Assembly (NCBI GenBank): GCA_007449985.2
Contig: VIIQ02000592.1
Span: 1 to 64,000, forward strand
Origin: Desmodesmus armatus
Taxonomy: Eukaryota > Chlorophyta > Chlorophyceae > Sphaeropleales > Scenedesmaceae
Direction of reading: 5' to 3'
Length of the DNA: 64,000 nt
Below are positions 21,915 through 31,868 of this stretch, piece by piece. The number at the start of each line of letters is the position of its first letter. Position 1 is the stretch's first letter. The translations under genes were made by a program, and so were the position numbers. The notes under the pieces were generated by a model. It was not told the DNA's origin. It saw only the letters and a program-made list of their open reading frames with translations, and ran no database searches.

Positions 21915-24900
21915 ATGGCGCCAAAGAAGAAGGAGGAGGTGAAGGAGAAGCCCATTCTGGGACGATTCAAGTCCAACCTGAAGGTAATGCGCTGGGTTCC
22001 GAAGTCCAACTTTCCAGGCTGGTCAGGGGTGACAGAGGGTGGGTGGAATGAGAGGGGTTGAGCCTGCAATCCAGGGGGGTGCCAACATGTACTTCCGCTT
22101 TGAAAACACGAGAAGCACTTGTATAGTTTCTCATGCCTGCTGCAGCCGCAGCATGGCAGCAGCAGGCAGCACCCATTGGTGGCTGGTTGCCCAGTCTTTG
22201 TGCGTGGGTGTTGTGTTGTCTGTGCCGCAGATGGGTATCGTGGGTCTGCCAAACGTGGGCAAGAGCACGCTATTCAACGTGCTCACAAAGCTCAGCATCC
22301 CAGCAGAGAACTTCCCCTTCTGTACCATTGAACCAAACCAGGTGTGTATTTCATCCACCAGGCTAGCAGTCGCGCATGGCAGTCCCCTCGGTGTGTACAG
22401 GCGCTGCGGTACTGCGTCATTACAGTTGGCTGTGTCACCCACACAGCACATCAGCAGCTGGGCAGCAGGGCCTGGAAGATCTAGTGACTGTGCACTCAGC
22501 AAAGGGTGATTACCGCCAGCCGTACGGCGCAGTGCAGCCCAATCGGGCCTAGCTGGTAGCTATCTTGCTGGAGCTGACGCCGTGCTGGAGCTGTATGGGA
22601 CAATCAGAAGTTAGCGTACCGGTCAGAGTGGATGGTCAATATGCATGCATGCGTGCATGGCTATCTCGCAGCATGTGCAACACAGTGGCCTGCGCTGTAC
22701 CTGCAGCTGTCAAAGCACAATGTGCAAGACATCCATATGTCGTTGCTGGTTGCTTGCAGGCTCGTGTGAATGTGCCAGATGACCGCTTCACCTGGTTGTG
22801 TAACCTGTACAAGCCCAAGAGCCAGGTGCCAGCTTTCCTGGACGTCTGCGATATTGCAGGCCTGGTCAAGTAAGCAGCGTGGCAGGCCCTTGGTTGAGCC
22901 AGCAGCAAGGCAATACACAGCACAGGGCATCAGGCTGGCTGGCAGGCAGGCAGGCCACACAAGCAGCAGTTGCTGGGGCGGCCGTCGTTGATGCAGCAGC
23001 AAGCAGTGGTGGCAGCTGGGTACAGCAACATGAGGATGTTCAGCACTGCAGCTGTCGTGGCAGTACAGCAGTCCACTTTGCCAGACAGCAGGATGTTGCA
23101 GTAGCAGATAAAGCAATCCGGCAGTTTGTGCAGCCTTTGTCAAATACTGCTTCCTTTGTGTCGTATACTCCCTTCTGTGGCACAGAAGCGAATGTCCAAC
23201 ACAAAGAAGGGAGTATTTGACACAGGAAGCAGTTTGTCAGTCACACTTGTGCTATCAGCATTCTAGCAGCAAACGTGCAGATATTCAAAAGGCTGTCTTG
23301 CGGGAGCCTCATAGCTAATCTCCGAGAGTGGACTTCCGTGTGGTGTGTCTGCTCCTTGTGCAGGGGTGCAGCGCAGGGTGAGGGTCTGGGCAATGCGTTC
23401 CTGTCCCACATCTCAGCGGTGGATGGCATCTACCACGTGTGCCGTGCCTTTGAGGACCCTGATGTCACACATGTGGAGGACAGGGTGGACCCAGTGCAGG
23501 TGGGATTTGAAGAATATATCTATCGCCTCAAAATTGGCAGTAAGTAGTAAGGTAACTCCTGCAGCCCCTGTGCTTGACATGTTCATGTGGTGTGGTTTTT
23601 GCTGCTTGCAGGATCTAGAAATCATCCACAGCGAGCTGCGGCTGAAGGACGCTGAGCGGCTAGAGGGTAAGCAGCACAGCATGGCGCAGAACAGAACAGC
23701 ATAGCATAGCGCAGCATAGCATGGCGCTGCGCAGCACAGTGCAACGCAGCAGAGGACAGCATGGCGCAGCGCAGCATGGACTGCTAGCAAGAGAGATGTG
23801 TCAAGGAGGCCTTGCCAGCAGAGCCCGTGGCAGCTTGGGGGTTGGCACTGGGCAACAGTCCACTAGCTGATGTCCGTCAACAGCTCGATAGGAGCTGCTC
23901 CCCACCTCATGAGATGCACTGGGTGGTTAGAGTATGCTACTTGGCATGTTACGACCAATTGTTGTGCTGCTGGAAGAATCAACTGCATGTCTTCACAAAA
24001 GAGATGTGTGACGTGTTGACCAATCCTTCAAGTGTGTGACCACAACCGCCTGGTGTGGCTGCAGGTATCATTGACGGCTTCAAGAAGACGCGTGGTGCAA
24101 TGAGCAAGGAGCTCAAGGAGGAGTGGGAGTGTGCAGAAAAGGTTTGTGAGAGGAAGGGTGCAGGCACCGCCCCTCATCATGCGCTGTGTTGAATCCCATC
24201 TGCAGCTTCAAGCACTGTATGCCAGCGCTGCTGTGCGTTGCAGATGCACATCAGCTAACAGCCAGCCGGTGGGGGGTGCGCCCCCCACCGGCTGCGGCCC
24301 CTTGGGCACCCCCAAAAAAACAGCAGCATACAGGCTACAATCAGCAGGTCATGCATCAACTCACAACTCACAACAGGCTGGTTGAACTGTTATCAACTGT
24401 TATCAACTGTAATTGGTAATGTTATGGTGTTGTGTGCAGGTGCTGGCGTGGGTTCAGGAGGGCAAGGATGTGCGGCTGGGTGACTGGAGTGCTCGTGAGA
24501 TTGAGGTGCTCAACAGCTGGCAGCTGCTGACAGCAAAGCCTGTGGTGTACCTGGTCAACCTGAGCCCCAAGGTGGGAAGCAGGGCAAAGATGCCTGTCAA
24601 ACTTGAGTGTATTTGGGTATAGAAATTTCAGTTTATCTGGGTAAAGTAATTGTCAAACTTGAGTATAGTTGGGTAAAGAAATTGTCAAAAAAACAGCCTA
24701 GTTGAGTACAGTTGGGTGTAGGAAGAGTAGGTCCTGTCAGACAGTGTGTTTGGTGGTTCTCCAGGGGTTGGGCGGTGTTGCTGGCCCAGACCTTGGTGGA
24801 CGTAGCGCTTCAGTGGTTTTAGGGTTTTGGCCCTACACCCTAATCCCAAACCCTAACACTGAACCCTACACCCTAAACAGCAAGACCGCGGCAGCTGGGG

Positions 24901-26352
24901 CTGAGTGGTCAACAGCAAGACCGCGGCAGCTGGGGCTGTGCAGGGAGCTTGGTGTGCAGCTCACATATGACGGCTGTGGTGTCCAAGATTGTTGCGTCGA
25001 TTTGCGCAAACACCAAGCACCCAGGTTGGCCTAGGCCGGCTGGTTGCTGCTGACGGCCATGCTGAACACATGACAAGTAGTGCTGACGTTGCAAACGTCT
25101 GCTTCGCGTGTGTGCATGGCTGGTGTGTCTGTTGCCCTGCAGGATTACATCCGCAAGAAGAACAAGTGGCTGATCAAGATCCATGAGTGGGTGCAGGCCA
25201 ACGGCGGCGACCCCATCATCCCATTCTCTGGCGCATACGAGAACGAGGTGCGCTGCATGGGGTCTAAATTGCTGGATGTTTTGGCCAACAGCTGCATACG
25301 GCGTGCCGGCACACGCTGGTCGCGAGGTTGCACGCAACGTGACACGGCTGCTTAGGCATGCATGCCATATGCCACGTTTTCCAGCACAGGTGTGGTGTGG
25401 CTACGGCGTAGTATCAACGACGCTACGCCGTAGTATCAACAATAACAGGCAGCGACCAGTCTCCGCTGTTTACAGTTCAGCCCTGTTATCGCGGCAGTCC
25501 ATATGCAGCACAGCTATCCAAGCCTGTCGGTTTTGTGTCACAGTCAGACCCGTCCCTGGCCGGCCTGCCACTATTGGTAATTGCCTGCAGATCCTGGAGA
25601 AGCCAGAGTGTGACCGTGATGAGTGGTGCAAGGAGCAGGGTGCCCCCTCAGCGCTGAACAAGATCATCACCACAGGCTTTAGGGCCATCCACCTCATCTA
25701 CTTCTTCACAGCTGGTGCTGATGAGGTCAAGTGCTGGCAGATACGCAAGGCAACAAAGGCGCCACAGGTGAGGTCGGGCAGGGGCCGCTGTCTGTGCTGG
25801 TTGGCAGGACTGACTGTGGTGTTCTGGGTAGCGAGGGCGTGCATATCAGGTTGTAGACAGGGCACAGCGTGTGCGCAGTTTGCTGAGCTTGCAAAGGTGC
25901 CGGTGCTGAGGGCGGGGTCAGGCGTATGTTCAGCTTTCACGGATATGGACTGGTGGCTTGTTTGGCATTGTCACAGGGGTGGTGACAATGAGGTTTGCGC
26001 AACTCAGCAAAAGCTTGTGCACAATACTGCTGTGCCAGCCACCCAGCTTCCAAGTGCTGCAACCTGTTCAGCCAGCTTCATGGCTGCCAGGCGTGCAGGT
26101 TAGTATGTCTCATCACTAACGTAGTATGTCCCCCTTGTGCTTATGACGTTCCCCCTGCAGGCAGCTGGCACCATCCACACAGACTTTGAGAAGGGCTTCA
26201 TCTGTGCTGAGGTGATGCACTATGACGAGCTGCATGAGCTGGGCACAGAGCATGCGGTGAAGGCAGCGGGCAAGTACAGGCAGGAGGGCAAGAACTACAC
26301 GGTGGCTGACGGAGACATCATTTACTTCAAGGCAGGACGCATCCAAAAGTGA
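21915..26352 (+). CDS. OLA1: Obg-like ATPase 1 (YchF family)
   Basis: OLA1/YchF is a conserved TRAFAC P-loop protein that hydrolyses ATP rather than GTP and binds ribosomes. Ten exons (21915-21983, 22231-22341, 22760-22869, 23364-23499, 23612-23666, 24065-24141, 24440-24571, 25143-25247, 25591-25767, 26161-26352) keep phase and give 387 residues, close to the usual 390-400. The short first exon encodes [20 protein letters not shown] as in other eukaryotes. G1 is [10 protein letters not shown]3 DIAGLVKGA, and the G4 position reads NLSPK where NxxE is usual for OLA1, in keeping with relaxed guanine specificity. The coiled-coil region ([12 protein letters not shown]...[13 protein letters not shown]) follows, then [13 protein letters not shown] and a C-terminal TGS domain ([14 protein letters not shown]...[16 protein letters not shown]...GDIIYFKAG). 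This is the most secure call in the window. Confidence 0.98.
23137..23240. repeat. Foldback inverted repeat in OLA1 intron 3
   Basis: Two arms of about 45 bp face each other. TACTCCCTTCT pairs with AGAAGGGAGTA, TCAAATAC with GTATTTGA, and CTGCTTCC...GTGTC with GACACAGGAAGCAG, around a short loop near 23180-23195. It looks like a small foldback element or MITE remnant. Confidence 0.7.
24273..24304. repeat. Perfect 14-bp-arm GC hairpin in OLA1 intron 6
   Basis: The arms CAGCCGGTGGGGGG and CCCCCCACCGGCTG are perfectly complementary around a TGCG loop. A related half-site (cccccaccggctgg) occurs at 13495 in an RCC1 intron, so this may be the core of a small repeat. Confidence 0.8.
24836..24940 (+). 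repeat. Telomere-like motifs and a tandem repeat in OLA1 intron 7
   Basis: Degenerate CCCTAA/CCCTAAA units run from 24836 to 24883 and are followed by two copies of an approximately 35-bp unit beginning cagcaagaccgcggcagctg. The intron separates exons 24440-24571 and 25143-25247. Confidence 0.7.
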
Positions 26353-26615
26353 GTGTGATTACGTAAGATCATGGTGAGATGAGTAATCTGAATTCAAAAA
26401 TCCAGAGAGGCAGCGGATGGAAAGAACCGGCAGGAGGCTTCGACTGCCCCAGTGGGGCTGCTGGGTTTGTCTTTCGTTGGGGTACAGATATTGCTGATGG
26501 TCATGCATGCATGCATGCAGGGGTGCACACCCCTGCCACCTTGGCTGCCCTGACCACAGCTTTGTGAGGCTTAGCAAGCCATATGGCTCTGCAGTCTATA
26601 GCCTTTACTGTAGTA

Positions 26616-26802
26616 GGCTACGTAGAGGTTATACAACTCTCAGCAGCGGACGAGAGTGGCTTAGCGAGAAATACCAGCACTCTGACGAGAACCGGCGGAG
26701 ACATCCGAGCCAAGCGAGGATGTCGGAGCAGGTTCGAGTCAGAGGGCTGGTATTTCGAGCGCCACGCGAGTCGCGCTGAGAGTTGCATTACCTACTTATG
26801 CC
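26616..26802 (+). ncRNA. Long rod-like hairpin, candidate structured RNA or foldback element
   Basis: The segment folds on itself almost end to end. Helices, outside in, are CAACTCTCAGC/GCTGAGAGTTG (11 bp), GTGGC/GCCAC, GAAATACCAGC/GCTGGTATTTC (11 bp), CTCTGAC/GTCAGAG, GAACC/GGTTC and GACATCC/GGATGTC, with a loop of about 11 nt near 26706-26716. Outside the 152-nt core (26634-26785) weaker pairing reaches 26616 and 26802. Internal loops are purine-rich; between the CTCTGAC and GAACC helices each side carries GA, giving a 5'-CGAG/5'-CGAG tandem GA mismatch. TGGCTTAGCGAG at 26657 resembles a Pol III A box and GGTTCGAGTC at 26731 matches a B box, but the fold is not a tRNA cloverleaf. It lies 264 bp after the OLA1 stop. 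A microRNA-type precursor, a tRNA-related repeat or a foldback transposon are all possible. Strand and transcription are unknown. Confidence 0.5.
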
Positions 26803-27003
26803 ATCGGCAGCGTTTTCCCACATTTTCAACCTCATCACATCTCATTTTCACCCTCATTAACCACATTTCCCTCATAGTGCATTATGCAAACCTCATAGTG
26901 CGTTTTCTTTACCTCAAGATAGCCACAACTACCCTCATTACCCACATAGTGCGTTATGCAAACCTCATAGTGCAAACATTTGAAAAATAACAGATTTGTA
27001 ACA

Positions 27004-27297
27004 GGCAGCCCCCTCATCCCCCACATGTCCCTCATCTCCCTCATCCCCCACATCTCCCTCATCCCCCACATCCCCCACATCTCCCTCATCCCCCACACCC
27101 CCCACATCCCCCTCATCCCCCAAATCTCCCTCATCTCCCTCATCCCCCACACCCCCCACATCCCCCTCATCCCCCACATCTGCCTCATCCCCCACATCTC
27201 CCTCATCCCCCACATCACCCTCATCCCCCACATCTCCCTCATCCCCCACATCACCCTCATCCCCCACATCCCTCACATCTCCCTCATCCCCCACATC
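27004..27297 (+). repeat. 18-bp minisatellite, pyrimidine strand on plus
   Basis: About 16 units of ccctcatcccccacatct and variants lie head to tail. The unit length is a multiple of three, so long meaningless frames stay open (HISLIP-type peptides). This array is in the opposite orientation to the one at 28094. Confidence 0.95.
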
Positions 27298-27651
27298 TCA
27301 TTTCCCACTTTGTGCTATCATGACCGGCTGTGGCATGCCTGCAGACTGATGTGGGTAGAGCACTGGCTGCATACCTGCCATGCCAGCAGCGCTGGCTGCT
27401 GCCATGATCTGCAGGTGAGGGTGCAGCATGGGGCCTCCTGCAACCATCTGCTGCTGCATGCCGCTTGCAACTGGAGCATGAGGTTCAGACCCCGCCTGCT
27501 GCTGCTGCTCATGGTGGGCAAAGGAATGTGGCAGCTGCATGGCACCTGCTGGGGCGGCCATCAGGGCGGAGCTCTGCATGGTGCTGCTGCTGGGGCCCAC
27601 GTTGTGCTGCTGCTGCTGGGGGGGGAGGGGCTGGTACTGGGGCTGCTGCAT
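27298..27651 (-). CDS. Gln/Met/Pro-rich exon, probable C-terminal exon of an unidentified protein
   Basis: This open frame encodes 117 residues from the ATG at 27651 to a stop at 27298. It is rich in Gln, Met, Pro, Ala and His (QPQYQPLPPQQQQHNVG, HPHLQIMAAASAAG, GMPQPVMIAQSGK), like the low-complexity tail of an algal transcription factor or RNA-binding protein. The start overlaps a CATGCAG acceptor-like site, so it could be a last exon whose upstream exons lie beyond the minisatellite, near 28770-29400, rather than a free-standing gene. It differs sharply in base composition from the repeats on both sides. No domain identifies the protein. Confidence 0.45.
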   Translation of the reverse strand: MQQPQYQPLPPQQQQHNVGPSSSTMQSSALMAAPAGAMQLPHSFAHHEQQQQAGSEPHAPVASGMQQQMVAGGPMLHPHLQIMAAASAAGMAGMQPVLYPHQSAGMPQPVMIAQSGK

Positions 27652-27657
27652 GTGCAC

Positions 27658-28060
27658 GGGTCTCCCTCATTTTGCTCAACCCCACATCTCCCTCACCCCC
27701 CTCATCTCCCTCAATCCGAATGAGGGGAGTCCCCTTAACCCCCACACCTCCCTCACTTCTCTCACCCTCCACATCTGCCACATCTCCCTCACCCTCCTCA
27801 TCTCCCTCACCCCGTTGCTGCCCTCATCAGCCCCCTCGCTTTGCTCAATCCCCTCGCTTCCCTCCACCCCCTCATTACCGTCTTTCCCTTCGACCCCCTC
27901 GGTCGCCTAATTGCAACTTGCCCCCTTCCCTCAACCCCCTCACTGCCACCCTGCCGTCCTTTTACACACCTCCCCACTGCCCTCCTTTTACCAACCCAAA
28001 GTCCTTCTGTGCCTCGACCCCCTCAGTCTGCACTTCTCCTCCTCTTCACACCTTGTCCTT
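27658..28060 (+). repeat. Degenerate pyrimidine-rich tract
   Basis: A C/T-rich strand with irregular ccctc/cccc words resembles a decayed version of the neighbouring minisatellite. I see no coding signal. Confidence 0.7.
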
Positions 28061-28093
28061 GCACTGCACAACAACTTGTTAAAGAATTAGTGC

Positions 28094-28675
28094 TTGAGGA
28101 GTTGGGGGAGTGTGGGGGGTGAGAGAGATGTGGGAGGTGAGGGAGATGTGGGGGATGAGGCAGATGTGGGGGATGAGGGAGATGTGGGGCATGAGGGAGA
28201 TGTGGGGGATGAGGCAGATGTGGGGGTTGAGGGAGATGTGGGGGATGAGGGAAATGTGGGGGATGAGGCAGATGTGGGGGATGTGGGGGATGTGGGGCAT
28301 GAGGGGGGTGTGGGGGATGAGGGAGATGTGGGGCATGAGGGAGATGAGGCAGATGTTGGGGATGAGGGAGATGTGGGGGATGAGGCAGATGTGGGGGATG
28401 AGGGAGATGTGGGGGATGAGGCAGATGTGGGGGATGAGGGAGATGTGGGGGATGAGGCAGATGTGGGGGATATGGGGGATGAGGGAGATGTGGGGGATGA
28501 GGGAGATGTGGGGGATGAGGGAGATGTGGGGGATGAGGCAGATGTGGGGGATGAGGGAGATGTGAGGGATGAGGGAGATGTGGGGGATGAGGGAGATGTG
28601 GGGGATGAGGGGTATGAGGGAGATGTGGGGCATGAGGGAGATGAGGCAGATGTGGGGGATGAGGGAGATGAGGGA
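28094..28675 (+). repeat. 18-bp minisatellite, purine strand on plus
   Basis: About 32 units of gatgagggagatgtgggg and variants occupy 580 bp. The unit is the reverse complement of the array at 27004-27297, so the two form an inverted pair with about 800 bp between them. Reading frames through it (GDEGDV or MREMWG repeats) are open only because the unit is 18 bp. Confidence 0.95.
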
Positions 28676-29697
28676 AATGCTGCTAAATTTGTTCATAGTA
28701 GTTTTGCAAATAATACCCGCACTATGAACTATGAGAAAGTTGCACAGAAAACGTTGATGATGGTATAAAAGGAATATATCGTGCACTTGTTGGCCAGAGC
28801 TAGGCCTCTTCATGACGGGCACTCTGCTGACAGTCTCCCTGTTGCCGCTACTGCACTCCTGCTTTTGCTGCAGGTAACCTTGTGGTTTGAAAAAAAAGCG
28901 ATGTGTCGAGTTGCGCAGGGCGGTGTTTGTGATGCAACCCGTCATGCCTGCACTATGTGCTTCACATAGTGTCACAATGGGTGGGATGCCAGCTGTGTGG
29001 TGCCAGCCGCTGCAGCAGTTGCTGCAACTGAGATGCTGGTGCTCAGCCAACAGGCGGTAATGTTGAGAGTGAGGAGTGATGAGTGTTTTGAGTGACAGTT
29101 GATGTAATGTGGCTGTGGTCTCTGTTTACGCTGGTACACCCGTTGTTTGCAGCAGCCACCTGATGGGCAGTTGCGCAGGAGGTCTTGTAGTGCTCAATAC
29201 ACTCCACACTACTAGTAGTACACTTGGTCACTACACTACACAAAGCTCTCGTGATCCGTGAGACCGTGCAAAGTTCTGGTGGGAACACCTTGATGAACTC
29301 CAACCCTGGTAGTTGCATGAGTGTCAAAGACAGCTCACAGACTTCAAGTCTGTAGGCTGCAGACACAGCAGAACACTGCAAACATCAGCAGTCACTTCCA
29401 GACTGGCAGCTGCCAGACCAGGCAGCCCAACAACCCAACACTGTGTCCACAATTCAAACATATCTCAACCTCATTCAGCCCAGCAGAAGGGCAGCAACTG
29501 GCCAGGCACCTGCATATCACAATGAGCCAAGGGTTTGGGGGGGCCCAAAGCTCGTCTAGCCGCATTTGCACATGCACATGCATCAATTAACCACTTCTCG
29601 TCGTTGACAGACACAACAGCTTCAGCCTCTGCGATGTTACTACAACAACATATCTCAATATACTGTCGATGTGCGGTTGCCAACTGGCACCTACACC
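28676..29697. other. Intergenic region upstream of the Gln-rich exon
   Basis: Open minus-strand fragments at about 28890-28770 (GYLQQKQECSSGNRETVSRV) and 29381-29200 (LPGLEFIKVFPPELCTVSRI) could be exons of the gene that ends at 27298, but their splice sites and family are not clear. Nothing else is recognised. Confidence 0.35.
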
Positions 29698-31530
29698 TCA
29701 GCTGTTACCAGCAGGTGCCTGTTGCTGCAGCACCTGCTTGAACAGGTCAGCCAGCACCTCAGGGGGCTGGGCCCCACTCATGTGATGCCTGCAGGGCGGC
29801 AGACATGGCAGTACAGCGATACCATAGGCAGGATGTTGATGGGCAGCTGCATACTATGTAGTGGTGCCCTGTGCTACACCAGATAGGCAGAACACTGCAT
29901 GGCAGTATTTACCTCCGCACAGCTCCCTACTGGCTGCCAACAATGTCAATACGTGACTGTCGCTGCGACAGGAGTTGCACATCCCCATCCCCAAACAAGG
30001 TGTACGATCCTAACACACCCCCATACACTTGTAATTCACAGTTTGCCCTGGAATGAAACCAACAGCTGCATTCCACATCTGCAACTGACGCCTGCACACT
30101 GTACCATGTTGTACCGCACAAAGCACGAAGGCCCACCTGCCGTTGATGACAAAGTGCGGCACCCCACTGACTGCCGCGTACTTTCCCAGCTCCTGCTGCA
30201 CCAGCTGCTCCCCCTTGCTGGAGGGGTTGTCCAGCACGGCTGCGGCATCAGCACGTGGCAGGCCTGCTGCCTCAGCACAGGACAGCAGGAAGTCCTTGTC
30301 ATTGATGTACTGCTCCTGCAAGCATGCAGTACGACAGGCAGGCAGGGCAGCGAACTTAGCGGCAACACCACTAGCAACACCACCAATGGTACTGCAGCCA
30401 CAATCAACGACAGTAGCCAGTGAACGATGTATTCCTAGGTGTAGCCTCACTGAACCTGCACGGTCTGTGTTGCGACAGCACCTTGTGGCGCATAGTGTGG
30501 CCGTGCAGGGTGGTAGCTGACACCTTGCTGTACTAACCAGCGTCATGGGTGAACTCAGGGAACGTCACCGACTGGTTCAGCCGCAGTTTGCCAGTAAGGC
30601 TAGCCTGGACACTCCTGATGGTCTGGCTGCCACAGTACCTTGCAGAAGTAGCCGTTGAACAGCTCCTCTGCCAGCTTGTTCTGTGTGTCCAGGCCATGCT
30701 CAGCAGCTGCCCAGGCCAGCAGCCGGTGGCTGTTGCGCGTGTTGCCCGTCAAGCCGCCCATACTGTACTCCAAACCCTCGCCCGCAAACGTTTGCTGCAG
30801 TAGCAAAAACCAACACAAATGCCTTCGTCAGCCACCAGAGATGCCATGCCTGTGGCAAGATGGCAGCACACACCCTCTGTTCCTGCCGCACTGCCGTCAA
30901 GCTCAAGCCACAACCCAGCTACGGATGCCAGCTACTGATGCTAGCAAAAACCCCTGGATTTCCCTCCCGATGTTAACAGCTATCAACACTCACCGTCATG
31001 GCAGGCATCATCTGGGCCACCCTGGCTGGTCCAAACTTGTCATTGTACATCTGTATCTTGTTGACGCCCTCCTCACTGGCGGTGGGGTTCAGCTGGTAGG
31101 GCAGCCAGTGGACCTTGAAGTCTGCATCAGGCTGCTGCTGCTTGACCTGATTGATGGCCTTCTCAAGCCGACGCTTGCCCATGTAGCACCATGGGCTGCA
31201 TATACACATGCACAGGTACAGCAGCAAACGTGCTTAGCTACCCAGACATGTGCCACTCATACCTCCTGACACAAATGGATGCAGCTTCAAGGGTGAACAG
31301 CCCTTGAAAAAGTGCACTACAACTTATATTCCACTGTTGGAGTCATTTGTGCACAACTACTCCGTCAGTAGAGAGCGAGGTCTTCCCTGCCAGGCTGCAG
31401 CAGTGCATGGAACAGAATGGAACAGTATGCAATTTGCAGACTGGGATGCTGCTTGCAGGAAGCCTCACCAGACTGTGTCCGAGACAACTTCAACGTTAAT
31501 CAACATCTTGCCGCCAGCAGCCCTCAGCAT
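29698..31530 (-). CDS. DsbA/FrnE-like thioredoxin-fold oxidoreductase
   Basis: FrnE-type DsbA proteins are thioredoxin-fold enzymes with a helical insert that act as thiol oxidoreductases or glutathione-dependent isomerases. Five exons on the minus strand (31530-31469, 31195-30994, 30794-30639, 30315-30137, 29788-29698) keep phase and give 229 residues, typical of the family. The active site CPWC is at residues 21-24 (EVVSDTVCPWCYMGKRRLE). The first Cys codon is split between exons 1 and 2. The insert contains FAGEGLEYSMGGLTGNTRNS and NGYFCKEQYINDKDFLLSCA. The C-terminal end has the cis-Pro strand VPHFVINGR and the family motif MSGAQPPEVL. There is no signal or transit peptide, so it is probably cytosolic. 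It is head-to-head with the F-box/LRR gene, 338 bp away. Confidence 0.93.
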
Positions 31531-31868
31531 GAGCTTGTGTGTCTGACTTGTACAGCCTGGCACTGATCAAGGTTGATGTGTGCGCTGAACCTCTTTCGTG
31601 TCACACTGTGATCCTCCCCTGATTACTTGAAGGTGTCAAAGGGTATTATTGGAACTATTCAGGGTTGTTTCAGGTGGGGTGATGTCATCATGACTGATCC
31701 CTCACGACCTGGTGGTCGCTCGGGCGCATTCCACTGTCACGTCGTCAATGGTTACCTGATCATCTCAAATGGTCACTGCTCCTGCTCTCGCTCCCGTGTT
31801 GTTCGCCAGCATTGCCTCCTCTGAGTGGGCACATCTGGGTGCGTGGTCATACCTGTACAGTAACCAGC
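31531..31868. promoter_or_regulatory. Short divergent intergenic region (DsbA / F-box-LRR)
   Basis: The 338 bp between two opposite start codons must hold both core promoters and 5' leaders. I see no TATA box or clear operator. An in-frame ATG at 31690 on the plus strand is too weakly supported to move the F-box start. Confidence 0.4.

Noticed and set aside
26634..26785. Hammerhead ribozyme (CTGACGAG and GAAA words in the hairpin)
   Set aside because: The CTGANGA, GAAA and cleavage-site elements are not in the order and stem context of a hammerhead; the GAAA lies upstream inside a continuous helix.
26634..26785. tRNA gene (A-box and B-box look-alikes)
   Set aside because: The arms pair into one long rod; there is no acceptor, anticodon or T-arm arrangement.
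28094..28675. Regular repeats that could be mistaken for a CRISPR array
   Set aside because: Units are tandem with no unique spacers, and the surroundings are eukaryotic nuclear genes.
28094..28768. Long open frames of 150-220 codons through the minisatellite (GDEGDV and MREMWG repeats; also HISLIP at 26980-27723)
   Set aside because: The repeat unit is 18 bp, a multiple of three, so frames stay open without selection. There are no splice sites or start context.
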